Assembly (NCBI GenBank): GCA_022414725.1 | Contig: CM039463.1 | Location: 76,271,617 to 76,335,616 of the forward strand | Source of the DNA: Microglena sp. YARC | Taxonomy: Eukaryota; Chlorophyta; Chlorophyceae; Chlamydomonadales; Chlamydomonadaceae | Reading direction: 5' to 3' | Length of the DNA: 64,000 bases | Shown: positions 54,701-63,059 of the stretch, in pieces | How the letters are laid out: the number at the start of each line of letters is the position of its first letter | Position numbering within the stretch: position 1 is the first letter of the stretch | Translations under genes and position numbers: made by a program | The notes under the pieces: generated by a model | The model's input: the letters and a program-made list of their open reading frames with translations, nothing else | The model's database searches: none | What the model was told of the DNA's origin: nothing

Positions 54701-57700
54701 CGGGTAAGGTGTGGGTGTGGGCGTGGAGGTGGGGAAAGGTGACGTGTGTGTGTGTGTGTGGATGTAATAAATTCTTTTCAAAAATATAGATCCTAGTATG
54801 ACCAACATCTAATGTTTGTATCTGGATGTTCGATCCCAGTGCAAGAATCTGAGTGTCGACGGTGTGGGTGCGAAGGTGGATGTAATAAATTCTCTTCACA
54901 AATATCCATTGAAAGACTAATATCTAATGTTTGCATCTGGGCTGTCGACCCTGGTGCGAGAATCGTAATGTCAGGTACAAGCTACAGGTCTGAGAATGAA
55001 TTATATTTTAACGAAATGTCGTAAAACTAATATCTAATGTTTGTACCTGGGTGGTCTACCCCAGAGCGAGAATCGTTGTGCCAGGTACAAGCTACAAGTT
55101 TGACAATAAATGATCTTCAAAAAGATCGATCTTACAACTAATATTTAATTTATGTATGTAGGTGGTTGACCAGGGTACTTAAAATTGCCAAATTGTCCAG
55201 CGCTTTAGCACACTTGAAAACAAAAAACTGCGCTTTGTGGTGCAAAAAGCGTAAAAGTTGCTTGCTGCGCCCTCAGGGAGTTGCAAAAAACTGCGCTTAA
55301 AGCGCAGAAGGGGTCATAAAGTCAGCGCTCAAAAGCGCAAAAGCGCGCGCTTTGAATTACCCTGTGGTTGACCCCAGTATGAGAATCTGAGTGTCAGGTA
55401 CAGTTGACCCCAGTATGAGAATCTGAGTGTCAGGTGCAAGCTACAGGCCGGCAATAAATTCTCTTCACAAATATCCATTGAAAGACTAATATCTAATGTT
55501 TGCATCTGGGCTGTCGACCCTGGTGCGAGAATCTGAGTGTCAGGTACAAGCTACAGGTCTGACAATGAATTATATTTTTAAGAAATATCGTAAAACTAAT
55601 ATCTAATGTTTGCATCTGGGCTGTCGACCCTGGTGCGAGAATCTGAGTGTCAGGTACAAGCTACAGGTCTGAGAATGAATTATATTTTAAAGAAATATCG
55701 TAAAACTAATATCTAATGTTTGCATCTGGGCTGTCGACCCTGGTGCGAGAATCTGAGTGTCAGGGACAAGCTACAGGTCCAATAATAAATTATCTTCAAA
55801 AAGATATATCGTAAGATTAATATCTAATGTTTGAATGTGGGTGGTCACCCTCAGTGCAAGAATCTGAGTGTCAGGTACGGGCTTCAGGCCTGATAATAGA
55901 TTCTCTCCAAAAAGATCAATTGTAAGAGTGTAAGAGTGATATATAATGTTTGTATCTGCTTGGTCGACCACAGTGCGAGAATCTGAGTGTCAGGTAAAGG
56001 TACATGTCTGACAATAAATTATCTTCTCAAGTATTGATTCAATCGGACTCTTGAAAAATAAAGAAATAGTTTGCCTTATTACGAGGCGTGAGGGGGGGCA
56101 GCCTGTTTGCTTGCACTGGGGCCAACCACCAAATAGAAAGGACATGTTTCTTTGTACCGCCCTCAATGTAGCAGAGACCCCACTGTTTCATTTGTACCGC
56201 CCCAAATGTAGTAGAGACCACACTATTTCATTTGTACCGCCTTCAATGTGGCAGAGACCCCACTGTTCCATTGTACCGCCCTCAATGTAGCAGAGACCCA
56301 ACTGTTTGCTTGCACTGGGGCCAACCACCAATGACACAAAATATATTTTAAATGTTCAATTCTAGCTGATTATATTAAAACATTTGTTTTTGTTTGTCAG
56401 GTACTAGTTAGCCCCATGGCCCTCCCAGCAGGCCCCAGGAGCAACAGGAATAGGATCAATTCGAGCCGGCCTCAGAAACAGACTAATGTATATATTTTTA
56501 ATTTGTTTGTCAGCTACTAGTCAGCCCCGTGGCCCTACCAGCAGGCCCCAGGAGCAACAGGAACAGGATGAATTTGTATCATCCTCAGAAACAGGCTATT
56601 TTTTTTTGTTTTTTCGTCAGCTACTAGTCAGCCCCGTGCCCCCCCCCCCCCCCCAGCAGGCCCCAGGAGCAACAGGAACAGGATGAATTTGTTATCAGCC
56701 TCAGAAACAGGCTATTGTTTTGTTTTTTTGTCAGCTACTAGTCAGCCCCGTGCATCCCCCCCCCCCCCCCCCCCCCCCCACCAGCAGGCGCCAGGAGCAA
56801 CAGGACAGGATGAGTTTGAGTCAGCCTCAGAAACGGACTAATATCTATTTCTGTATTTGTTTGTCAGGTACTAGTCAGCCCCGTGGCCCTCCCAGCAGGC
56901 CCCAGGGGCAACAGGAACGGGATGAATTCGAGTCAGCCTCAGAAACTGACTATACAGAGGACGAGAGCCCTTTGGACAAGGCCAAGGTAAGGGCGCTGGT
57001 TCTGGCTGGCTCTGGGCTTCTGTTTTAGGGTCTTGCTTTGGGTCTGGGTTTGGGTTTAGTCTCGGTCTTGAGTTTGGGTTTAGTCTGGGTCTGGGCTTCT
57101 GTTTTAGGGCCTTGCTTTAGGTCTGGGTTTGGGTTTAGTCTCGGTCTTGAGTTTGGGTTTAGTCTGGGTCTGGGCTCCTGTTTTGGGGTCTTGCTTTGGG
57201 TCTCAGTTTGTTTGGGTCTGGGTTTAGTCTGGGTTGGGTCTGGGTTTAGTCTGGGTTTGGTTAGGTTTGGGTCTGGGTTTGGCTTGGGTCTGGGTTTAGA
57301 CTGGGTCTTGGGTCTTGGTTTGGGCCTGGGTCTGGGTTTAATCTGGGTCTGGGTTTAGTCTGTGTCTTTGGTCTTGGTTTGTGTCTGGGTTTGGGTCTGG
57401 GTTTTGGTCTGGGTCTTTGTTTGGGTCTGGGTTTAGTCTGGGTCTTGTTTTTTGACTGGATTTAGTCTGGGTTTGGGTTTAGTCTGGGTCTTTGTTTGGG
57501 TCTGGGTTTGGGTTTGGGTCTGGGTCTTGGTTTGGGTCTGGGTTTAGTCTGCGTCTTGTTTTTGTCTGGATTTAGTCTGGGTTTTGGTTTTGTCTGGGTC
57601 TTGGTTTGGGTCTGGGTTTAATCTGGGTCTGGGTTTGGTCCGGGTTTAATCTGGGTTTTGGTTTGGGTCCGGGTTTAATCTGAGTTTTGGTTTGGATCTG

Positions 57701-58153
57701 GGTTAAGTCTGGGTCTTGGGTATTGGTTAGGGTCTGGGCTTAGTCTGGGTCATGGGTTTGGTTTGGTTTGGGGGTTTGGGTCTTGGGTCTTGAGCTCAGG
57801 CTCTGGCCCTCTTTCTCGCTTTCGCTTTCTCTTTTGCTGGTGGTGTCAGTCACTGGCCAGCCCCATGCCGCCCTCCATAGCCCCCGTGAGGAACAGTAGG
57901 AAGGATGGGGGATGAGTTTGAGTCAGCCTTGGAAAATGAATACACTGAGGACGATAGCTCTTTGGGCAAAAGGGAAAGGTATGGGTGTGGGTCTGCCTCT
58001 GCCTCAAGCAACTCTCTCACTCTCACTCTTGCTTTCACTTTCTCTCTTGCTGAGGCATGCAGCTCGGCACATTACCCAACTCACAGCACCCCAGGATTAC
58101 TACCCAACATGCAGGGGTTCTGGTTTTGGGTGTGGATCTGCCTCTGGCCCTTG

Positions 58154-58223
<70 letters not shown>

Positions 58224-58932
58224 CTGATGCATGCATGCATGCATGCATGCACACAGCTCAGCCCATTGCCCAACTCACCCCCATCATAACTACCAAACAT
58301 GCAGGGGGGTACCGCAGAAAAGTTCAATATGGATGACTTCCTTGACCAGCCAAACCAGAAGTCCGATGTGAACAGTGTTGCTAAGAGCGGAGGTAGCAAG
58401 GGAATGTTCTCAGGCCTCACAAAGATGATGGGCTACGCTGCACCTGAGCTAGAGGACCCCGAGGTTTCACTAGGAGCCCCTGTCTGCCGATTGGAGGGCA
58501 GTTGGCTCTCCCATTTGGCGTGTGACGGGAAAATGTAAGTGGTGGTACTAGTGGTGGTGGTTGCATGTCACTGTTGTTGTTGTTGTTGCTGCTGCTCCTC
58601 CTGCTCGTGGTGGTGGGGGTTGGAAAGCCTGATCAAGATGGTGGTGGTGGTGGTGCTGGTTGTGTTTTATTGCCTCACCAAGATGGTGGTGCTGCTGCTG
58701 CTGCTGCTGGTTGTGTTTGTTTCCTCACCAAGATAATGGTGCTGGTGCTGGTTGTGTTTTGTTGCCTCACCAATATGATGGGCTACGCCGCACGCGAGTG
58801 TGAGGACCAGAGGTGTCACTAGGAGCTCCCGTGTGTCGATTGGAGGGCAGCTGGCTCTCCCATTTGGCGTGTGACGGGAAAATGTAAGTGGCGGTACTAG
58901 TGGTGGTGGTTGCATGTCACTGTTGTTGCTGC

Positions 58933-58984
<52 letters not shown>

Positions 58985-60458
58985 GCTGCTGCTGCTGCTG
59001 CTCTTGCTCGTGGGGGTGGGGGTGGGAAGGCCTCGCCAAGATGGTGGTGGTGCTGGTTGTGTTTTGTTGCCTCGCCAAGATGGTGGTGGTGGTGGTACTG
59101 GTTGTGTTTTTTGTTTTGTTACCTCACCAAGATGGTGGTGGTGGTGGTACTGGTTGTGTTTTTTGTTTTGTTACCTCACCACGATGGTGGTGGTGGTGGT
59201 TGTGTTTTGCCGCCTCTCCAATATGATGGGCTACGCCGCACCCGAGCTAGAGGACCCTGAGATGTCACTAGGAGATCCGGTGTGTCGATTGGAGGGCAGC
59301 TGGTTCTCCCATTTGGCGTCTGGAAAATGTGAGTGGTGGTACTGGTGGTGGTGATGGTGGTGGTGATGGTGGCGGTACTGGTGGTGGTGATGGTGGTGGT
59401 GATGGTGATGGTGGTGGTGATGGTGGTGGTTGCATGTTGCTGTTGTTGTTGTTGCTGCTGCTGGTGCTGTTCTTCTTTCGTTGCTGCTGCTTCTAATGGT
59501 GGTGGTGATGGTGGTGGTTACATGTTGCTGTTGTTGTTGTTGCTGCTGCTGATGCTGTTCTTCTTTCGTTGCTGCTGCTTCTAATGGTGGTGGTGATGGT
59601 GGTGGTTACGTGTCGCTGCTGTTTTTATTGTTGCTGCTACTGGTGGTGGTGCTGATCGTGCTGTGTTGCCTCACCAAGATGGTTGGTGGTGATGGTGGTG
59701 CCGATCGTATTTTGTTGCCTCACTCGATCGTTTTCCGTCGTTATTGCTCCTGCTGCTGCTGCTGCTGCTGCTGCTTTTCGTTCCTGTGGAAAAACAACTT
59801 CAATGGCAATGTTTCCTCCCACCCACCCATCAACCTGCCCAACCAATCACCCACCTATGTAACTCACCCACCTGCCACCTACGCGTCCACCTACGAAAGG
59901 TTGTGGGTCCTACGTGACGAGCCCTGCCAACCTTGGATCTCTTTAGATGACATACTTCCCTCAGATAGCCACTATAGGCTGGACCTGTCCACCCACCCAC
60001 CCACCCATCAACCAATTACCCACACATGTAACGAACCCACCTGCCACCTACGCGTCCACCCACCTCAGGTTGTGGCTCCTAAGTGACAACTCTGCCAGGC
60101 TGGACCCCTCTTTAGATGATGCACTGCCCTCAGATAGCCTCTATAGGCTAGACCTGTCCACCCACCCTCCCACCCACCACCCATCAACCTGCTTAACCAA
60201 TGACTCACCCATGTCACTCACCCACCTGCCACCTACGCGTCCACCCATTACAGGTTGTGGGTCCTACGTGACGAGCCCTGCAAACCGTGGATCCCTTTAG
60301 ATGATGCACTGCCCTCAGATAGCCGCTATAGGCTAGACCTGTCCACGCTGCGCAGTGGGGATGTGAAACAGGCGCAGGTGATGAAGGAGAAGCTGGAGAA
60401 CCGACAACGAGCGGACAAGAAGCTTAGAGAGGAAGGTGGTGGTAGTGGTGGGCACTGA
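45514..60458 (+). CDS. oxysterol-binding-protein-related protein (ORP), C-terminal seven exons
   Basis: Exons: 45514-45728, 48483-48632, 52680-52901, 54150-54269, 56868-56986, 58305-58534 and 60254-60458. All junctions agree in phase and give about 419 codons ending in TGA. The product contains the ORP lipid-binding domain, a beta-barrel that carries a sterol or phosphatidylinositol-4-phosphate between membranes: KPFNPILGETW, the family signature EQTSHHPPVS (two histidines that bind the PI4P headgroup), KYYGFKTVAKGFRYVEF, RPRAEVEGTATF and a C-terminal helix LENRQRADKKLREE. An acidic insert (ASETDYTEDESPLDKAK) lies between the barrel core and the C-terminal part. N-terminal exons, and any PH domain, were not found. 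Nearly every exon edge is duplicated in the introns. Confidence 0.88.
45810..46345 (+). repeat. donor-edge ladder of ORP exon a
   Basis: Four copies of the last ~70 bp (tcttgaacttgctgctgatg … acagctggtagga), ending near 45905, 46057, 46188 and 46342, with donor gtagga kept in most. All remain open in the original frame. Confidence 0.85.
46362..46815 (-). repeat. GGCGGAG-ended dispersed repeat, copies 3 and 4
   Basis: 46362-46572 and 46672-46815, both with tgacacgtcagccga-like cores and ending at gcgtcgcttgc. They sit inside the exon a ladder and after it. Confidence 0.5.
47080..47300 (+). repeat. GGCGGAG-ended dispersed repeat, copy 5
   Basis: Opposite orientation to copies 3 and 4: ggtggagagtgttgg … gggggctccgcccaaaa. 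It abuts the exon b ladder. Confidence 0.5.
47320..48450 (+). repeat. acceptor-edge ladder of ORP exon b
   Basis: Nine units of about 120 bp (near 47326, 47441, 47565, 47692, 47814, 47937, 48067, 48178 and 48340). Each carries aacaggcctg, catgggtttgaaaaatggct and gaagcc (LHHGFEKWLKPFN), followed by (CCA)n and a ctccccctcc polypyrimidine tract, then the next acceptor. Confidence 0.9.
48483..48632 (+). CDS. ORP exon b (signature exon)
   Basis: 150 nt, phase 1 in and out. Reads LHHGFEKWLKPFNPILGETW, then QARQVDGSVIQMEQTSHHPP and VSVFHIEGP. Contains the oxysterol-binding-protein signature with both conserved histidines. The acceptor was placed at 48481-48482 so that the split glycine codon joins exon a. 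Confidence 0.9.
48633..49995 (+). repeat. donor-edge ladder of ORP exon b
   Basis: About eleven units of 85-130 bp containing caccacccacctgtctcagt and cacattgagggacctggta, i.e. HHPPVS…IEGPG plus the donor. One ~120-bp dispersed element is inserted at 49580-49690. Confidence 0.9.
50150..51330 (+). repeat. old, decayed acceptor-edge copies of ORP exon c
   Basis: Units of about 180 bp with caccatccatcctgcagcat, ggggcaagtagcgctt and catcatgatcaagcaaaccc. These align with the intron end and with ggcaagtatcgcttccgagg … ctcatggtcaagta of exon c at reduced identity. Confidence 0.6.
51335..51790 (+). repeat. minisatellite, 46-bp units, ~10 copies
   Basis: Nearly perfect units of catctatgcttcttctgcta and accaacagcacccatgtaac, derived from the intron part of the exon c ladder. 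Their uniformity shows recent expansion. Confidence 0.9.
51795..52660 (+). repeat. recent acceptor-edge copies of ORP exon c
   Basis: Five units (near 51805, 51938, 52072, 52405 and 52547), each with gctgctgtaggtggcaagta and GLSQPNVSLMVK. The last also includes YYGFKTVAKGFKYVE before a stop. The two closest to exon c are the longest and most similar. Confidence 0.9.
52680..52901 (+). CDS. ORP exon c
   Basis: 222 nt, phase 1 in and out, from ctgctgtag to gtacgg. Reads GKYRFRGLSQPNVSLMVKYY, GFKTVAKGFRYVEFRDGSRI and DIQYPAYVMRGVVRSSRPRA, then EVEGTATFTYAHA. Strands of the lipid-binding barrel. The only complete copy among six. Confidence 0.9.
52945..54130 (+). repeat. (TTGAC)n, (CTTCA)n and (ACTG/ACTC)n microsatellites
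   Basis: Almost the whole intron between exons c and d. Pentamers run to 53370, then tetramers up to the acceptor of exon d, which itself reads ctgactcgctggctgcag. Confidence 0.95.
54150..54269 (+). CDS. ORP exon d
   Basis: 120 nt, phase 1 in and out. Reads LKAIINFGHIKGGKGYQRRT and DAVKGGIWVVDPSARSGVS. The donor gtacgg matches the donor of exon c. Confidence 0.85.
54337..54545 (-). mobile_element. SINE family 1, full copy (head type A)
   Basis: Complement of the copies at 22.2 and 44.4 kb. The head (ctggtctaccattagaccat in the plus sense) and B-box (gggagtcgaaccccc) are intact. Confidence 0.75.
55172..55363. mobile_element. MITE with AGGGTA termini, copy 2
   Basis: 192 bp, starting AGGGTACTTAAAA, with the complement of the end AGGGTAATTCAAA. 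The 10-bp gtggttgacc flanks it at 55162-55171 and 55364-55373. The flank reconstitutes an uninterrupted exon d ladder unit, giving a clean empty-site argument. Confidence 0.75.
56065..56130 (-). repeat. single copy of the ccccagtgcaagcaaacggg family
   Basis: Plus sense gccttattacgaggcgtgag and ttgcttgcactggggccaac. A second fragment is at 56305-56335, after four tgtaccgccctcaatgtagc units (56150-56300). Confidence 0.7.
56395..56850 (+). repeat. acceptor-edge ladder of ORP exon e
   Basis: Four copies (near 56400, 56512, 56621 and 56733) of tttgtcagctactagtcagc and cccaggagcaacaggaacag. Two have long C runs (12 or more at 56640, about 23 at 56757). Confidence 0.85.
56868..56986 (+). CDS. ORP exon e
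   Basis: 119 nt, phase 1 in and phase 0 out. Reads TSQPRGPPSRPQGQQERDEF, then ESASETDYTEDESPLDKAK. Low-complexity, acidic, probably a disordered loop. The donor gtaagg is consensus. Confidence 0.8.
57000..57790 (+). repeat. degenerate gggtctgggtttagtctg repeat
   Basis: Fills the intron after exon e. Confidence 0.9.
57840..57985 (+). pseudogene. downstream copy of ORP exon e
   Basis: Nearly full length (gtcactggccagcccc … GDEFESALENEYTEDDSSLG) with a donor-like gtatgg, but shifted by small indels. Unlike the 5' ladder it lies downstream of the exon and includes the 3' part. Confidence 0.6.
58150..58225 (+). repeat. (TC)n polypyrimidine microsatellite
   Basis: About 36 dinucleotides upstream of the exon f acceptor, followed by (GCAT)n. 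Confidence 0.97.
58305..58534 (+). CDS. ORP exon f
   Basis: 230 nt, phase 0 in and phase 2 out, from acatgcag to gtaagt. Reads GGTAEKFNMDDFLDQPNQKS, then a variable part and MMGYAAPELEDPEVSLGAPV, CRLEGSWLSHLACDGK. The GSWL element is conserved near the end of the lipid-binding core. Confidence 0.85.
58540..59780 (+). repeat. donor-edge copies of exon f in (GGT)n/(TTG)n repeats
   Basis: Two copies of MMGYAAPELED…EGSWxSHLA with a donor at 58765-58884 and 59218-59329, separated by trinucleotide tracts (about 28 TTG at 58921-58984). Further tggtggtgatggtgg repeats run to 59700. Confidence 0.85.
59880..60170 (+). repeat. acceptor-edge copies of ORP exon g
   Basis: Two copies (about 59905 and 60069) of LWVLRDEPCQPWISLDDILP-type sequence, each after an AG and each running into cacccacccaccc instead of the rest of the exon. 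Confidence 0.85.
60254..60458 (+). CDS. ORP exon g (terminal)
   Basis: 205 nt including TGA. Reads WVLRDEPCKPWIPLDDALPS, DSRYRLDLSTLRSGDVKQAQ, then VMKEKLENRQRADKKLREEG and GGSGGH. The DSRYRLDL and ENRQRADKKLREE segments are typical ORP C-termini. The stop codon lies within the flank of a MITE. Confidence 0.9.
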
Positions 60459-60459
60459 G

Positions 60460-60826
60460 TAGGAACCGGCATATCATATGATGTTCACCCCAAACACTCA
60501 AGCGCACCCGTAGGGATTCGAAACCAGCACGTTCTTCAGTCCAGCAAAATGATCTACCACTGAACCATTCGCCGAACCGGGATTAAAAGTTGATTTTCAT
60601 GAAGATGAGCATTCATTAGTCTGGTGTGTTACACGATACAGCAATAAGTAAGGACCGGCATATCATATGATGTTGCCCAAAGGCGAGTATGATATCATAT
60701 GATATCATACAAATTGCATCATATGCTATTGTATATAAATGATAACTTTAGCCCAGTCAGACTGCCGGCATCAAATGATATCATATGATGACATGATATC
60801 ATATGATATCACATTGCCGTTCCCTT
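60460..60826. mobile_element. hAT-like MITE carrying a SINE insertion
   Basis: The left end TAGGAACCGGCATATC starts one base after the ORP stop; the right end is GCCGTTCCCTT. The flanking 8-mers gcactgag and gtactggg agree at six of eight positions. A SINE fragment (about 60488-60648) splits it and is flanked by a repeat of the MITE left end (60649 onwards). Confidence 0.5.
60490..60648 (-). mobile_element. SINE family 1 fragment nested in a MITE
   Basis: Plus sense aagcgcacccgtagggattc and gatctaccactgaaccattc match the type B head. The body is missing. Confidence 0.5.
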
Positions 60827-60944
60827 GTACTGGGTGAGGGCATAGCTTGAAAACGGACAGCAACAGGACATGAGCTGGCAGCCATACTGGTAGTTGGCCA
60901 TCCCCAGGACTGCTTGCACAATTGTTGTATGTGTGTGGAAAGGA

Positions 60945-61085
60945 ATGATATCGCCTGGTGGGGCGTGGTATTAAGAGAGTCCTGTCTTCCGGCGGTACAG
61001 AACGGGCTGCTACTTTACCTGGACAGTGCTACCATGGCGGTTGACAGCGACCGCGAACACTAAGGCGCACCCCTAGAGATTCGTG
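60945..61085 (-). mobile_element. SINE family 1, body fragment
   Basis: cgcctggtggggcgtggtat to gcgcacccctagagattcg, the complement of the family body. The head is lost after the B-box. Confidence 0.55.
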
Positions 61086-61665
61086 TGCGTGTGGACTAGT
61101 GTCACGCACTGTTACTCTGGGGGGGAGCTATGCATGGTAGCTTCCAGACAGCTCCATCAGCCAGTCACTGGCTCAATCCCATAGCTTTCAGCTGCATTGG
61201 AATGCCCACCCTGTCAGCGTTCAGACACACTAGCTAGCTTTGGGTTTGGCCCAAGGATGGAGAAAGGGAGCTGCCAAGAAGCTGCTACATGTAGCCCACA
61301 AACGAAACAGTGGTGTCATCAACTGTTAGGGTTCGGAGGTTAGGGCTGATCGCTACCCTAATTAGCCCTTACAGGGATGATCGATAAATGAGCCATATTA
61401 TGGCTAAACTAATTTAGCCAAACTTAGCAAAAAGAAACCAGAAATGGTGCCATGGTGTTCAGAAGTGTGTTGTTATACCTCCTGCTGTCATGGTGCGGAG
61501 TCCTGTGTGTATGAGTGTCCTGAATGGTTTAAGCACACAACTTGAGCCAAACCTGAAGCTGGCTAGTGCGTCTGACAGCTGATATGACAAGCATTCCAAT
61601 GTAGCTTCAAGCATTGGGTTTGACCTTGTGGCTGGCTTTTGGAGCTGGCAAGAAGCTGCCATGAG

Positions 61666-61843
61666 TAGGGACCGGCATATTATGTGATGTTGGCCGAAGT
61701 TGAGTATGATATCACATAATATCATACAAATTGCATCATATGGTAGTGTATATAAATGTTAACTTTGGCCTAGTCAGACTGCCGGCATCATATGATATAG
61801 TATGATGACATGATATCATATCATATCATATTGCCGTTCCCTA
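61666..61843. mobile_element. hAT-like MITE, intact copy
   Basis: 178 bp with termini TAGGGACCGGC and GCCGTTCCCTA and a perfect 8-bp target-site duplication gccatgag (61658-61665 and 61844-61851). The interior consists of atgatatcat palindromes. Eight-bp duplications and TAGGG-type ends are typical of the hAT superfamily. Confidence 0.8.
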
Positions 61844-61984
61844 GCCATGAGCGGCCCAAACATGAATCAGTGGGGAGGCTTTTGTGTAGGAGTGTCCTGA
61901 ATGGTTGGAGTGCACATCGCACGGAGGTGCCCTGTTTGATGGAGTCGCTTGTTTGATGTAGTGCCATGCAAGGCTGTTCATGAA

Positions 61985-62342
61985 GCTGCGCCCTCCATCG
62001 CAGACGCAATGTCAAAGAGTTTGTTGCGTTGCAGGACGCAACGTGGGGAGAGTCCGTTGACCAGAAGGAAAAGTCCGTTGCGTCGCAGGACGCAGGCTAT
62101 ATAATTGGTCGCATCTCAGGCAGCAGAGCTGGGGATCCTCCTGGAGTTTCCTATTGGGCACCACCTGCTGGTGGCATGGGCAGTGGGTATCTGCCACCTG
62201 GCCACCTGCGCAATGCCTACCCGAGTGCTTGGCATTCTTAGGAATCTTACCTTCGGGGGAGATAATCTAGAGTACCCTGGTGTCATGTATGCTGGCAGTC
62301 TCCCGTATCCTATGCCCCGGCCGCCCGCTTCCCTTAAAAAAG
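61985..62342. other. repeat-derived, no gene
   Basis: A gacgcaacgtggggag repeat at the start (shared with 1.8 kb). The open frame of ~130 codons that runs to 62506 crosses the reversed SINE and is judged spurious. Confidence 0.4.
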
Positions 62343-62506
62343 GAATTGTTACAAGGTTCTATAAGCCAGGTTTGGCGTCTAATCGTCTGCACATTGCACC
62401 GAACAATTACCCCTCGTACAAGAAGCACGGAAACCTGGGATTTCTAGTGCACATGTCGGTGTACAGATTCGAACCGGGGACTCCCCCGGTTGTGGTGACC
62501 ATTTAA
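62343..62506 (-). mobile_element. tRNA-derived SINE, family 2, copy 2
   Basis: The complement matches 1436-1632 through the B-box (plus sense gattcgaaccgg), tgcacattgcac and ttgttacaaggttct. Confidence 0.6.
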
Positions 62507-62626
62507 ACCCGTACACCATCCGCTTTATTCCCCTGTAGACATTGTAGAGCTTAGATACTAATCAATACAAAAACAACTCCAGCTCAGTGCTGTTTATGTG
62601 TTTATGACTATATGGTGTATATATCC

Positions 62627-62832
62627 TTTTTCTACGAATGGCTTAATGGTAGAGCTCGTGGAAACAAGAAGGTGCGGGGTTCGAATCCCTACGGGTGTGC
62701 TGTAGTATTCGCGGTCGCTGTCAACCGCTATGGTAACATTGGCCACAATGACCGGGTGAAGTAGCAGCTCGTTCCCTACCGTCATAAGATGGGGCTCCCT
62801 GAATACCACGCCCCACCAGGCGTTATCATTAC
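62627..62832 (+). mobile_element. SINE family 1, full copy (head type B)
   Basis: Head with aatggcttaatggtagagct and the B-box ggggttcgaatccc, body as in other copies, ending ccaccaggcgttatcatt. Confidence 0.75.
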
Positions 62833-62859
62833 TCAATGGTCTATATATATGCCTTTTAA

Positions 62860-63052
62860 GTGCCACTTCTTTTTTCTTTCTGCAACGTGTCGCTATTCCG
62901 TTGCTGCATGGCAACGCAAGGGTCTGGCTAAACTAGTCAGAAACGGCCCCCCGAACCCCCCCGGGCTCTGCGCTCCATGGGGTTCAGGAGGGGGCGCGTC
63001 ACACTCGGGTAGCATTCAATTTGCTACGCGCCGCACACAAAAAAGTGCTGGT
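62860..63052 (-). mobile_element. short TIR element (CACT...GCGACGCG family), copy 5
   Basis: Bounded by cacttcttttttctttctgc and the complementary-type cgccgcacacaaaaaagtg. Interior ctggctaaactagtcagaaa. Confidence 0.55.
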
Positions 63053-63059
63053 TTGGTTT

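Larger units (their letters stand above)
54270..56000 (+). repeat. donor-edge ladder of ORP exon d
   Basis: About ten to eleven units of ~110 bp with aatatctaatgtttg, gtcgaccctggtgcgagaat and gtgtcaggtacaagctacag (GIWVVDPSARxGVS plus donor). The first copy (54636-54683) is closest to the exon. It is interrupted by a SINE (54337-54545) and a MITE (55172-55363). Confidence 0.9.

Noticed and set aside
62105..62506. 133-codon plus-strand frame
   Set aside because: Runs across a reversed SINE and a dispersed repeat; no domain-like sequence.
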